From assembly GCF_019218285.1 (NCBI RefSeq), contig NZ_JAHUZG010000002.1, positions 372,001 through 436,000 on the forward strand: a stretch of 64,000 nt of DNA, written 5' to 3'. Numbering within the stretch: position 1 is the first letter of the stretch; each line of letters begins with the position of its first letter. The DNA is from Antarctobacter sediminis. Lineage in GTDB: Bacteria > Pseudomonadota > Alphaproteobacteria > Rhodobacterales > Rhodobacteraceae. Of this stretch, positions 31,204 through 39,956 are shown in pieces. Under the pieces are notes generated by a model that did no database searches, was not told the origin of the DNA, and saw only the letters and a program-made list of their open reading frames with translations. The translations under genes were made by a program, and so were the position numbers.

Positions 31204-32781
31204 ATGACGTCCTTTAGCCGCCCAGTCCTTTCCGCAGCGCTGGCCTCGTTGCTGGCGGTTGCGCCTGTTGCCGCCGCCGCACAGGACGCCGGAACACCGC
31301 CCGCCGCGACCAAGGACCTGCCAGACATGGCCGAAATCGAACAGGCGTGGAACCGGGGGGATTTCGTCACCGTGCGGCAGGGGCTCAGGACGCTGGCCGA
31401 AGAGACCGGCACGCCGCTGGCGCAATACCGCTATGGCCGTGTGTTGATCGAGGGGCGCGGCGGCCCGCGTGATCCCGAAGGCGCCGTTCTGTGGCTGGGT
31501 CGCGCGGTTGACCAGAACCACGCCGAGGCCGCGACGCTTCTGGCGCGGATCTATCTCAGCGAGGTCCCGGGCGGCCCGGGCCGCGATCCCGCCAAGGCCG
31601 CCGGCCTGCTGACACGCGCCGCCACCCGGGGCGACGCCCCGGCGCAGTACCTGCTGGGCCTGCAATACCAGAATGGCGACGGGGTCGAACGCGACACCGA
31701 GGCCGCGTTCAACTGGCTTCTGGCCGCCGCCGAACAACGCCACGCAGAGGCGCAATTCGCGCTGGCCGCGCTGTATTTCGGAACGCCTGACGGCGATCAG
31801 ACCGAAGGGATGCGCTGGCTTCGCGCCGCCGCGAAACAGGGCGTGACAGAGGCGCAGGTCCAACTGGCCACGCTGCTGGATGTGCCCGACACCGCCGTCA
31901 CCAACCGGTCCGAGGCGCTGGACTGGTATCGCCGCGCGGCCGAAGCCGGCCACGTCATGGCGCAACGAACCCTTGGCACGCGCTACCTGACCGGCGATGG
32001 CGTCCCTGTCGATGCCCAAGAAGCTCTGCGCTGGCTGAGCCGCGCCGCCAAGGCCGGAGACGCCGCCGCCATGAGCAACCTTGGCTACGCTTTTGCCAGC
32101 GGGCAGGCCGTGGATCAGGACATGGCGCAGGCCGCGCGCTGGTATCGAATGGCATCCGAACACGGGTTGGGCCGGGCCATGGTGGCCCTCGCCCACCAAT
32201 TTGAAACGGGATCTGGCGTTGCACTGGATTTCGATGCCGCGCTGGCGTGGTACGTGCAAGCGCTCAAGACGCGCGACGCCGCACAGGCGCGAATCGAGCT
32301 GGGCCGGCTGGCCGCCGAAGGCCGATTGGACGGCAAGGTCGCGCCACAACGGGCCGTACCATGGGTTCTTGCATCGGCCCGTCAGGGCAACGCCAATGCG
32401 CTGATCTGGCTTGAAGCGCAGGCCGAGGCGGAAGAACCGCGCGCGCAAGCCGCGCTTGGCCGTCATTTGCTGGACACAGATCCCGACCGGCGCGATCAGG
32501 CCGTGGCCCTGTTGCGCGCCGCTGCCGAACAGGCAGAGGAATCCGCGCAATTTGCCCTGGCCGAAGTTCTGGCCCGCGGCGATCATGGCGGGGCCCCTGA
32601 CTATGTCGAAGCGCACAAGTGGTACAATATCGCCGCCACTTTTGGCCATGCGGAGGCTGCGAAACAGCGCGAGGTTCTGGGCAACCTGATGACCCCCGAA
32701 CAGCTGGCGCAGGCCCAGACCGCCGCCCGCGACTGGTTCGAGGCGGACGCCCTGCGCGGACCCCGGCTTGGGGGGAACTGA
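31204..32781 (+). CDS. Secreted Sel1-repeat protein (first of two)
   Basis: The 525-residue protein has a signal peptide (MTSFSRPVLSAALASLLAV, cleavage near AAAAQ) followed by about eleven Sel1-type alpha-alpha repeats of 36 residues, such as YLLGLQYQNGDGVERDTEAAFNWLLAAAEQ and the final YVEAHKWYNIAATFGHAEA. Sel1 repeats are protein-binding solenoids, and the signal peptide puts this one in the periplasm or outside. No catalytic domain is seen. It is two bases upstream of a second Sel1 gene, so they form an operon. A scaffold role, perhaps for the downstream fusion protein, is inference. Confidence 0.85.
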   Translation: MTSFSRPVLSAALASLLAVAPVAAAAQDAGTPPAATKDLPDMAEIEQAWNRGDFVTVRQGLRTLAEETGTPLAQYRYGRVLIEGRGGPRDPEGAVLWLGRAVDQNHAEAATLLARIYLSEVPGGPGRDPAKAAGLLTRAATRGDAPAQYLLGLQYQNGDGVERDTEAAFNWLLAAAEQRHAEAQFALAALYFGTPDGDQTEGMRWLRAAAKQGVTEAQVQLATLLDVPDTAVTNRSEALDWYRRAAEAGHVMAQRTLGTRYLTGDGVPVDAQEALRWLSRAAKAGDAAAMSNLGYAFASGQAVDQDMAQAARWYRMASEHGLGRAMVALAHQFETGSGVALDFDAALAWYVQALKTRDAAQARIELGRLAAEGRLDGKVAPQRAVPWVLASARQGNANALIWLEAQAEAEEPRAQAALGRHLLDTDPDRRDQAVALLRAAAEQAEESAQFALAEVLARGDHGGAPDYVEAHKWYNIAATFGHAEAAKQREVLGNLMTPEQLAQAQTAARDWFEADALRGPRLGGN

Positions 32782-32783
32782 CC

Positions 32784-33983
32784 ATGCGCGCCTCAGCCGT
32801 TCTGGCGCTGATCGTGACGCTGGGGCTTGGTCCGCAAACGGTGTCGGCACAAACCGATCCTCTGGCCGCGCTGCGGGCGGCGGCTGAGGCCGGCGATGTC
32901 CCTGCGCAACTGGCACTGGCCGAACGGCTGGAAACCGGGGACGGCGTGTTGCAGAACTATGCGCGTGCTGCGCAATGGTATGCGCGCGCCGCCGAGGCCG
33001 GAGACCTGACCGCCACCAACAAGCTGGGACGATTGTATCACGCGGGTCTTGGCGTCCCCCGTGACCCCGAACGCGCACTGGCACTGTTGGAACGGGCAGC
33101 GGACAGCGGCGCGGCCGAGGATCTGTACGACCTTGCGCTGGTGTTGGAAACCGCCCGCTCTGACGACGCATCGCTTGCCCGGGCAGCCGAACTGTACCGT
33201 CGGGCCGCCGAGGCAGGTCACCTTGATGCGGCTGTCAGCCTTGGCGTGCTCTTGCAGGACGGAAAAGGGGTTCCACAGGATTTTGCCGCAGCCGCCGAGC
33301 TGTATCGCAGCGCCGCCGACAAAGGGCATCCCAAAGCCCTGAACAACCTCGGTCTGCTTTACGTGCGCGGCGACGGAGTGGCGCAGGATTACGAACGCGC
33401 CGCCCAGTTGTTCAAGGCCGCGGCGGAACAGGGTCTGCCACAGGCGATGACCAATCTGGGCGTGCTGTATGACAACGGGTTCGGCGTACCGCAAAGTGAC
33501 GAACTGGCTGCCTTGTACTATCGGCAGGGCGGACAGGCGGGGGCCAGCGACGGCAAGGCTCCGCAGATCGTCTATGACCCCCGGCTGGCCCCGCCCGCCG
33601 CCGACACCGAAAGCCTGCGTGCACTGGAACGCGCCGCCCGCGCCGGCGATCCTGTGGCCGAGTTTCAGGTCGCCTACCTGATGCTGAACGCGCATCCACT
33701 TGACCCGCGCCGCGCGGTGCAGGCCGCGCAACTGATGCGCCGCGCCGCCGAGGCAGGGCATGCCCCGGCCATGGCCAACACCGGCCTGCTGTATTTCAGC
33801 GGAACGGGGGTGCCACAGGATTATGTCATGGGACAGATGTGGCTGCTGCTGGCGAGCTCCAGCGGATTTGACGAGGCGTCCGGCTTCGCCGTTTTCTGGA
33901 ACAGCCGGATGACCCCCGAACAGATCAACGAGGCACAAACGCGGGCCGAGGCAAAATGGGCGGAATGGCGCAACCGTCCCTAG
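32784..33983 (+). CDS. Secreted Sel1-repeat protein (second of two)
   Basis: The 399-residue protein has a signal peptide (MRASAVLALIVTLGLGPQTVSAQ) and about nine Sel1 repeats, for example AQWYARAAEAGDLTATNKLGRLYHAG and MTNLGVLYDNGFGVPQSDELAALYY, ending with DYVMGQMWLLLASSSG. It resembles the preceding protein, though not closely, and probably arose by an old duplication. The ATG was chosen at the signal peptide, two bases after the upstream stop. A conserved function is unknown. Confidence 0.85.
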   Translation: MRASAVLALIVTLGLGPQTVSAQTDPLAALRAAAEAGDVPAQLALAERLETGDGVLQNYARAAQWYARAAEAGDLTATNKLGRLYHAGLGVPRDPERALALLERAADSGAAEDLYDLALVLETARSDDASLARAAELYRRAAEAGHLDAAVSLGVLLQDGKGVPQDFAAAAELYRSAADKGHPKALNNLGLLYVRGDGVAQDYERAAQLFKAAAEQGLPQAMTNLGVLYDNGFGVPQSDELAALYYRQGGQAGASDGKAPQIVYDPRLAPPAADTESLRALERAARAGDPVAEFQVAYLMLNAHPLDPRRAVQAAQLMRRAAEAGHAPAMANTGLLYFSGTGVPQDYVMGQMWLLLASSSGFDEASGFAVFWNSRMTPEQINEAQTRAEAKWAEWRNRP

Positions 33984-34068
33984 ACGCTGCCCAGCCGACC
34001 TTGACCGCGCCTGCTGCGCCAAGCAGAGTTACGGCATTCCCCTGCCGCCACCAAAGACAGGAACCGTC

Positions 34069-34491
34069 ATGCGCATCTTTCGCCACGCCCCGATCCTTGC
34101 AACTGCGTTGTGCCTTGGCCTGACCGGCATGGCGCAGGCCGCCGATCCGGTGGCCCAGCACAATTCGACAGCCTTCTGGTTCGTCAACTGGTTCGGCCTG
34201 AACAACGCGACGCTGGACGTGGTTTCGCCCGATGGCGAAATCACGACCGTCTTTGCCGCCTCCGGCACCCCGGTCTATGAACTGGACCGCGCCAAGGCGA
34301 TGGACGGCGTCTATCGCTACGAGCTGTCTGCCGCCACGGAAAACAAGGTCAAGATCGCCAATCCGCAGAACAACGGTCGTGGCGATCTGGCGTCCGATAT
34401 GGCGCCGGAAGCCTTCTACCTGTCCGGCCAGTTCGTCGTCTCTCGCGGGGTCATCACCACGCCAGACGATATTTCCGAAGAAGACGGCTGA
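34069..34491 (+). CDS. Small secreted protein of unknown function
   Basis: The 140-residue protein has a clear signal peptide with cleavage after AQA (near residue 24), then a beta-rich mature region of about 116 residues with no cysteine: STAFWFVNWFGLNNATLDVVSPDG, VYELDRAKAMDGVYRYELSA and FVVSRGVITTPDDISEEDG. The pattern suggests an Ig- or carbohydrate-binding-like sandwich, but no family was recognised. It sits between the Sel1 pair and the large permease fusion, in the same direction, and probably works in the same periplasmic process. Confidence 0.72.
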   Translation: MRIFRHAPILATALCLGLTGMAQAADPVAQHNSTAFWFVNWFGLNNATLDVVSPDGEITTVFAASGTPVYELDRAKAMDGVYRYELSAATENKVKIANPQNNGRGDLASDMAPEAFYLSGQFVVSRGVITTPDDISEEDG

Positions 34492-34635
34492 ACCCGCGCC
34501 GCAATCGCGCGGCGCTTCCGCAAGGTCAACAAATCCTCCTGAACCGGGCCGATCCCCGGTCCTTCCGCTTGTGTTTCATACCGGGGCTGACGAATAGTGG
34601 TCATGCCCATCCGCCGGCAAGAACAAGAGGGACCG

Positions 34636-37600
34636 ATGATCCTGGACAGCAATACCCCCCGCACCGATTGGCTCCGTCTTGCAATTGCTTCGGCGATCGT
34701 GGTCGTGCTGGCCTATCTTTTCTGGACCGGATCGCGCTATCCGGCGCTTGAGGAAAAGGCCATCATGTCCGGCGGCATCCAGTTGGAGGATCCGCTGGGG
34801 TTCGAGGCGAAATTCGCGCTGACCGAGGACATGACCGTTCTGGAACGCATGTTTTGGTCGACGCTGAACTGGATCAACACCAACAAGAAGGGCATGACCT
34901 TCGGGGTGCTTTTCGCCGCCGCCTTCCTGACCGCCGCGCCCTATGTCCGCCGCAAGAGCTTCAAGGGCGGGTTCGCCAACAGCGCGCTGGGGTTGGCCAT
35001 CGGCACCCCTCTGGGTGTCTGCGTCAACTGCGCCGCCCCCATCGCACGCGGCATGTATTCCGGTGGTCTGCGGGCAGAAACCACGCTGTCCGCCATGATC
35101 GCCTCACCGACGCTGAACGTGGTGGTGCTGACCATGCTGTTCAGCCTGCTGCCGGTTTACATGGCGGTGACCAAGGTGGCGCTGAGCCTGCTGGTGATCC
35201 TTGTCATCGTGCCGCTGATCTGCCGCCACCTGCCGGAAACCGAACTGCCCCCGGCCAAGCGCGTCGCCACCGTGCCCCCTGCCCCGCTGCCGGGCGTGCA
35301 TCACGCGCTGAAGGATGTGCTGGTCAGCTACGTCAAGAACCTCTGGTACATTTTCAAGATGACCGTGCCGCTGATGCTGCTGGCGGGGATCCTTGGCGCC
35401 GTGGTCGCCACGCTGCTGCCCCAGGACCTGATCACCGGGCTGGCCTTCAGCCTGATCGGTCTTGTGCTGATCGCCCTTGTTGGTGTCTTCCTCCCGGTTC
35501 CCATCGCCTTTGACGTGGTCGTCACCGGCGCTCTTCTGGGGATCGGCCTCAGCCATGGTTACGTCATGGCGCTTCTCTTCACGCTTGGGAGCTTCAGCAT
35601 CTATTCCTTCTTCATCGTGACCCAATCCGTCGGCCTTCGTGCCGGGCTTTGGCTGGCTGCCAGTGTTGCGGGCCTTGGCGTCCTGTCTGGCGCCGGCGCG
35701 CATTATTACCACGAATGGCAAACCGACCGCGCCCTGCGCCTGCTGACCAGCGAGGCCGACACCCCGCCGCGCCTGCTCTGGGCCGCCGAAGCGGCCGAAG
35801 GCGACCCCTGGCAAGTCACCAGCGCCGATGCGGCCCGCATCATCGTCGAACCGCGCCCCTTCGCGGCACCCTCCGCCGCCGCACCGCGCGGCTTTACCCG
35901 GTTGGAAGGCTGGGAAATCGGGCTGGACCAGCCGATCGAATTCACCATGGCCGACATGTGGCCGCCCTTCTGGGAGGGCCGCAGCCTCGCCTCTGGCGAC
36001 ATCGACAATGACGGCGACATCGACCTTGCGGTCGCCTCGACAGAGGTCGGCCTGCGCCTGTTCGCCAATGACGGCAGCGGCCAGTTCACACCGTTGGAGA
36101 TCGACCTTGGCCCCCTTGCCACCGCGCAGGTCTTTAACGCGGCCATCGTCGACATCAACAACGACGGGCACCGCGACCTCTTCCTTGCCACCTACCGGGG
36201 CGGCAACTTCCTGATCCTGAACGGGCCGGACGGTTTCGGCGCACCGCAGCCGGTCAAGAACACCGAAGGCACCTTCCTCACCATGGCGCTCAGCTTTGGC
36301 GATGCCGACCGTGACGGCGACCTTGACCTTGGCCTCGGCAACTGGGCCGCTGGCTGGTATCGCCGCATCCCGGGCGAGGAATCCCGCAACCGGGTGATCT
36401 GGAACGAGGATGGCGCGCTGACCGGCGATGCCTTCACCGTCCTGCCCGGCATCCCCGGCGAAACGCTGTCCATGCTGTTCACCGACCTCGACCGCGACGG
36501 CAATCAGGACCTGCTGCTGGGCAATGACTTCGAGATCCCGGATTATTACTACATGGGCGATGGTCAGGGCGGCTTTCGGGCGATCACCTTCCAGGACGGG
36601 AAGATGCCGCACACCACCACCACGACCATGGCGATCAAGACCGCCGACCTGATGAACGATGGCACGCCCGAACTGTACCTTGCGCAGATCGCGGGCCGCT
36701 CCTCGGGGGTGTCCAACATCCTCAAGATGCAGCCGCTCGAAGATTACTGCAACGTCATCAAGCGCGACGACCTGCGCGCCACCTGCGAAAAGAACATGGC
36801 CATCAAGACATGGTACAAGTCGGGCAACAGCTTTGACCCGACCTATGCCAGCCGCTGCCAGGAACTGACCGGGCGAGACCACGTCGAATGCAAGGCCATG
36901 CTCATCAAGGATCTGGCGATCCAGCGCAAGGATGCCGCGATCTGCGACATGATCCCCAAGGATCAGACCAAGGCGCATTCCTACTGCGTTGTGCACTTCA
37001 AACCGCCGCGCGCCATCACCGCCACCGAGGCGGACGAAGCGCTGCCGCAGATCCAGAATTTCAACGTGCTGCTGACGCAAGGGTCGGATGGCGTCTATAC
37101 CGACGTAGCCAAAGATTGGGGTCTGCATATCGGCGGCTGGAGCTGGGACACCAAGATCGCCGATTTCGACGAAGACGGCTGGAAAGATGTCTATATCGTC
37201 AACGGCACTTGGGTCCCGAACGAGGTCAGCCCCTCGAACCTCTATTTCCAGAACACCGGGCGCGGTTTTGTCGAGGCCTCCGGTCCCTTCGGTCTGGAAG
37301 ATTACCTGATGACCGCCGCCGCCACCCAGTTCGACATGGACGGGGACGGCGATCTGGATATCGTGACCTACACGGTAAACGGCCCGCTGACGGTCTTTCG
37401 CAACAATACGCAGGACGCCCGCGCACTGGTGGTCAGCTTCGAGGATCTGGCCGGCAACCGGGACGGCATCGGGGTTGAGGTCACGGTGACGGACACCGAC
37501 GGCGTGACCCGGATGCAGGAAATCCAGCTGGGCGGCGGCTTTATGTCCTTCGACGCGCCGGTGGCGCATTTCGGACTGGGCGGCGCAAGTGGCGCCACCC

Positions 37601-37695
37601 GCATCGCGGTGCGTTGGCCCACGGGCGAGGAAACGGTGATCGAAGGCGATTTTGCCGCCGAGGTGCATTACCGCATCCGCCGGGGTGCCGAATAG
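34636..37695 (+). CDS. Permease / FG-GAP propeller / ASPIC-UnbV fusion protein
   Basis: This is an unusual 1,019-residue membrane protein. Residues about 10-375 form a polytopic permease of the DUF318/ArsP type (PF03773-like), with the signature GVCVNCAAPIARGMYSGG and LSAMIASPTLNVVVLTMLF. A large extracytoplasmic part follows with FG-GAP/VCBS-like propeller repeats carrying calcium loops DIDNDGDID, DINNDGHRD, DADRDGDLD, DLDRDGNQD, DFDEDGWKD and DMDGDGDLD. A six-cysteine insert (about 700-800) interrupts the propeller. The last ~75 residues (GIGVEVTVTDTDG ... LGGGFMSFDAPVAHFGLGG) match the ASPIC/UnbV domain of CRTAC1-type proteins. The ATG with AAGAGGG upstream was preferred to one 13 codons earlier. 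The transported substrate is unknown. Confidence 0.85.
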   Translation: MILDSNTPRTDWLRLAIASAIVVVLAYLFWTGSRYPALEEKAIMSGGIQLEDPLGFEAKFALTEDMTVLERMFWSTLNWINTNKKGMTFGVLFAAAFLTAAPYVRRKSFKGGFANSALGLAIGTPLGVCVNCAAPIARGMYSGGLRAETTLSAMIASPTLNVVVLTMLFSLLPVYMAVTKVALSLLVILVIVPLICRHLPETELPPAKRVATVPPAPLPGVHHALKDVLVSYVKNLWYIFKMTVPLMLLAGILGAVVATLLPQDLITGLAFSLIGLVLIALVGVFLPVPIAFDVVVTGALLGIGLSHGYVMALLFTLGSFSIYSFFIVTQSVGLRAGLWLAASVAGLGVLSGAGAHYYHEWQTDRALRLLTSEADTPPRLLWAAEAAEGDPWQVTSADAARIIVEPRPFAAPSAAAPRGFTRLEGWEIGLDQPIEFTMADMWPPFWEGRSLASGDIDNDGDIDLAVASTEVGLRLFANDGSGQFTPLEIDLGPLATAQVFNAAIVDINNDGHRDLFLATYRGGNFLILNGPDGFGAPQPVKNTEGTFLTMALSFGDADRDGDLDLGLGNWAAGWYRRIPGEESRNRVIWNEDGALTGDAFTVLPGIPGETLSMLFTDLDRDGNQDLLLGNDFEIPDYYYMGDGQGGFRAITFQDGKMPHTTTTTMAIKTADLMNDGTPELYLAQIAGRSSGVSNILKMQPLEDYCNVIKRDDLRATCEKNMAIKTWYKSGNSFDPTYASRCQELTGRDHVECKAMLIKDLAIQRKDAAICDMIPKDQTKAHSYCVVHFKPPRAITATEADEALPQIQNFNVLLTQGSDGVYTDVAKDWGLHIGGWSWDTKIADFDEDGWKDVYIVNGTWVPNEVSPSNLYFQNTGRGFVEASGPFGLEDYLMTAAATQFDMDGDGDLDIVTYTVNGPLTVFRNNTQDARALVVSFEDLAGNRDGIGVEVTVTDTDGVTRMQEIQLGGGFMSFDAPVAHFGLGGASGATRIAVRWPTGEETVIEGDFAAEVHYRIRRGAE

Positions 37696-37799
37696 TCAAT
37701 GGTCCCGCACAGGCAGGCTTTGGGCCAGGTCGTTTCCCTCTGGCCCGAAGCAGGACCTGCCGGTTTCTAAGATTTTTCCAATAAGTTACGGAGCACCAG

Positions 37800-38186
37800 A
37801 TGATTGATCACATGACCTTTGGCGTGACCGAGTTTTCCCGCTCGGTTGCCTTTTATGACCGCGCCTTTGCACCGCTGGGGGTTACCCGCCTTTTCACGGT
37901 GCCGCCGGAACACACCAACGGGGTCAAAGTCACCGGTTACGGCGATGACCGCCCATGGTTCTGGATCGCCGAAGAAGACGCCACGAAAGGCAAATTGCAC
38001 ATCGCATTGACAGCCAAGGACCGCGCCAGCGTCGATGCTTTCTACAAGGCCGCGCTTGAGGCGGGCGGCAAGGACAATGGCGCCCCGGGGCCAAGGCCGC
38101 ATTATCACCCCGATTACTACGGTGCTTTTGTCCTTGATCCCGACGGGCACAATATCGAGGCCGTCTGCCACAAGCCCGCAGGCTAG
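37800..38186 (+). CDS. VOC-family (glyoxalase/bleomycin-resistance fold) protein
   Basis: The 128-residue single-module VOC protein starts MIDHMTFGVTEFSRSVAFYDRAFAPLG and ends with YGAFVLDPDGHNIEAVCH. These are the usual metal-ligand strands: His near the start and Glu near the end, with HIAL in the middle. Such proteins dimerise to form a metal site for isomerase, dioxygenase or thiol-transfer chemistry, and the substrate cannot be told. It stands alone, about 100 bases after the permease fusion. Confidence 0.88.
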   Translation: MIDHMTFGVTEFSRSVAFYDRAFAPLGVTRLFTVPPEHTNGVKVTGYGDDRPWFWIAEEDATKGKLHIALTAKDRASVDAFYKAALEAGGKDNGAPGPRPHYHPDYYGAFVLDPDGHNIEAVCHKPAG

Positions 38187-38233
38187 GCCCGCGTTCACTT
38201 GCCAGAAAGGCCGGACAGGCCCCTGCCCGCGGC

Positions 38234-38851
38234 TCAGTCAGGGACCGCCTGCAACGGCTTGACCATCAGCACCCAATGGTGCCCCGGCCCGTCCCAATCG
38301 CCTTTGACCATCGCGCGACGGGCCTTTTCGGCAAAGCCGCAGCGTTGATACAGCCGGATGGCCCCGGCATTTGCCTCGGCCACCACAAGGGCCAATTGCC
38401 CGTGTCCGCCTGCGCGGGCGATGTCCTCGGCCAGCGCCATCAGGCGGGCCGCATGACCTTGCCCGCGACGCTCGGGCAAGGTGGCAATCACGTTCAGGCA
38501 CCATGCCCCAGGAACCATGTTTTCCAGTTCGACCAGCGGAGCCCATTCCGGATCGACGCTTTCCACCGGCACCGGTTCAACCGGGTGCGGTTGCCCCATC
38601 AGGACAGCCTCGACCCCGGCGCCCCGATCCAGCACGGCCATGACCCAGCCGCTGTTCATCTGTTCGACCTGTTGCAGTCGACCTTCTTCCCAGGGATCTC
38701 CGCCCGGCCCCACCTTCCTGTTCCAGACCGACAGCAGAATGCCGCCCGAGGCCATGTCATTCAACCGCGCCACCGTTGCGGCGTCATCGACGTGGAAAGC
38801 GCGCAGCGGCGGGGCAAGGGGGACGGGAACAACGGCTTTGGTCTGCGGCAT
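38234..38851 (-). CDS. GNAT-family N-acetyltransferase
   Basis: This 205-residue GNAT acetyltransferase uses acetyl-CoA to acetylate an amine. The acetyl-CoA loop is LPERRGQGHAARLMALAEDIA (the Q/RxxGxG/A motif), followed by ALVVAEANAGAIRLYQRCGF, the classic C-terminal motif B. The N-terminal part RAFHVDDAATVARLNDMA is typical of RimI-like members. The ATG at 38851 has GAGG upstream, and another at 38869 would add six residues. It converges on the VOC gene. The substrate is unknown. Confidence 0.85.
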   Translation of the reverse strand: MPQTKAVVPVPLAPPLRAFHVDDAATVARLNDMASGGILLSVWNRKVGPGGDPWEEGRLQQVEQMNSGWVMAVLDRGAGVEAVLMGQPHPVEPVPVESVDPEWAPLVELENMVPGAWCLNVIATLPERRGQGHAARLMALAEDIARAGGHGQLALVVAEANAGAIRLYQRCGFAEKARRAMVKGDWDGPGHHWVLMVKPLQAVPD

Positions 38852-39191
38852 GGTCAACCTCGACGACATGATGCGAACTGCCTTGCCGGCAGCCGCCGGA
38901 ATAGCGCCTGTGCAGGGTCGCTTTGGGCCCGGCACGCGCGAATGCTAGCAACACGCCTGATCGCAAGCCAGCTTGCAGGACGCCATAGTCTGCTCAGAGT
39001 CGCCCGCCGACACCTCTAGTGGTCGCGGGCACCGCGCAGTTTCCACCCGCAAGCCGCTGACTTTATGTCATTTTATGACACCAACCCGACGAACAGGCAA
39101 AATCTCGCGGGTCAGGTGGCCGCAATTCCGTTGAACCCCGCCCCTTTTCACGGCAAGTAGAGGGGGTTTCCCCCAACCCGCGCGGAAGGCC
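38852..39191. other. 340-base intergenic region upstream of the GST gene
   Basis: No gene or clear RNA is visible here. It must hold the promoters for the divergent GNAT and GST genes. The only structured element is the short palindrome listed separately. A GC-rich stretch follows before the GST start. Confidence 0.6.
39066..39080. promoter_or_regulatory. Perfect 6-3-6 palindrome, possible operator
   Basis: TGTCAT-TTT-ATGACA is a perfect inverted repeat in the intergenic region 112 bases upstream of the GST start and about 215 bases upstream of the GNAT start. The size fits a dimeric regulator site, but no regulator is known for it and chance is possible. Confidence 0.25.
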
Positions 39192-39857
39192 ATGGCCAAG
39201 CTCTATCACGTCCCCCTCTCTCCTTTCTGCCGCAAAGTGCGGCTCAGCCTCGCCGAGAAGAAGATCGAATGTGAGCTGATCGAGGAGCGATACTGGGAAA
39301 AAGACCCGGATTTCATGCGACGCAATCCGGCCGCCAAAGTGCCGGTCCTGAAGATCGACGGCAAGACCATGGCCGAAAGCGCGGCCATCTGCGAATGGAT
39401 CGAAGAGAAATACCCCGAACCCGCGCTGATGCCCCGGTCTGCCGATGCCCGCTACGAAGTACGGCGTCTGGTGGGCTGGTTCGATGATAAGTTCCACAAC
39501 GAAGTGACGTCGAAACTGTTGTATGAACGGGTGAACAAGAAGGTCATGAAGGCCGGGTTTCCCGACAGCGGCAATGTCAAATCGGGCGCGCGGGCGATCA
39601 AGTATCACCTCGACTATATGGCCTGGCTGCTGGATCACCGCCGCTGGCTGGCCGGTGACAACATGACGCTCGCCGATTTCACCGCCGCCGCGCATCTGTC
39701 GGCGCTGGATTATATCTCGGACGTGGATTGGAACCGATCGAGCGTGGTCAAGGACTGGTATGCCAAGATCAAGTCCCGCCCGGCCTTTCGTGCGATCCTT
39801 GCCGATCAGGTCCCCGGTTTTCCGCCGCCCGCCCATTATGCCGATCTCGATTTCTGA
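39192..39857 (+). CDS. Glutathione S-transferase-like protein, probable FzlA orthologue
   Basis: The 221-residue protein has an N-terminal thioredoxin-fold domain (about 1-78: KLYHVPLSPFCRKVRLSLAEKK, KVPVLKIDGKTMAESAAICEWIEE) and a helical C-terminal domain. The Ser-Pro-Phe-Cys segment replaces a classical GST active site. The stretch CELIEERYWEKDPDFMRRNPA and its place next to queG resemble FzlA, the GST-like protein that binds FtsZ and is required for constriction in Caulobacter. The orthology is from memory and not tested by alignment. An ordinary GST is the alternative. Confidence 0.8.
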   Translation: MAKLYHVPLSPFCRKVRLSLAEKKIECELIEERYWEKDPDFMRRNPAAKVPVLKIDGKTMAESAAICEWIEEKYPEPALMPRSADARYEVRRLVGWFDDKFHNEVTSKLLYERVNKKVMKAGFPDSGNVKSGARAIKYHLDYMAWLLDHRRWLAGDNMTLADFTAAAHLSALDYISDVDWNRSSVVKDWYAKIKSRPAFRAILADQVPGFPPPAHYADLDF

Positions 39858-39864
39858 GGCGGCG

Positions 39865-39946
39865 GCGATCTTTCTGCGAAAGATCGCAGGGGGCGCTGCC
39901 CCCGTCCCTGCGGGACTCCCCCGGGATATTTCCGGACAGAAGAAAC
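39865..39946 (+). repeat. Structured intergenic repeat between the GST and queG (copy 1)
   Basis: Three hairpins in a row: GCGATCTTTC/GAAAGATCGC (ten bases, 3-base loop), GGGGGC/GCCCCC and GTCCC/GGGAC. They are followed by CCCCCGGGATATTTCCGG and ACAGAAGAA. The tail closely resembles that of the minus-strand element near 50436-50486, and elements of this type (gggatatttt-ggcca-agaagaa) are common between genes in Rhodobacteraceae. Here it separates the GST from queG and may act as a terminator or RNA-stability element. Confidence 0.7.
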
Positions 39947-39956
39947 AGGCGGGCGC

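Noticed and set aside
31159-33171. A 670-codon minus-strand frame opposite the Sel1 genes
   Set aside because: Shadow of Sel1 repeats, which give open antisense frames in GC-rich DNA. The sense strand has signal peptides and Sel1 motifs.
35104-37668. An 854-codon open frame antisense to the permease fusion
   Set aside because: The sense frame shows clear FG-GAP and permease motifs. The antisense translation is His/Asp/Gly-rich without a recognisable fold.
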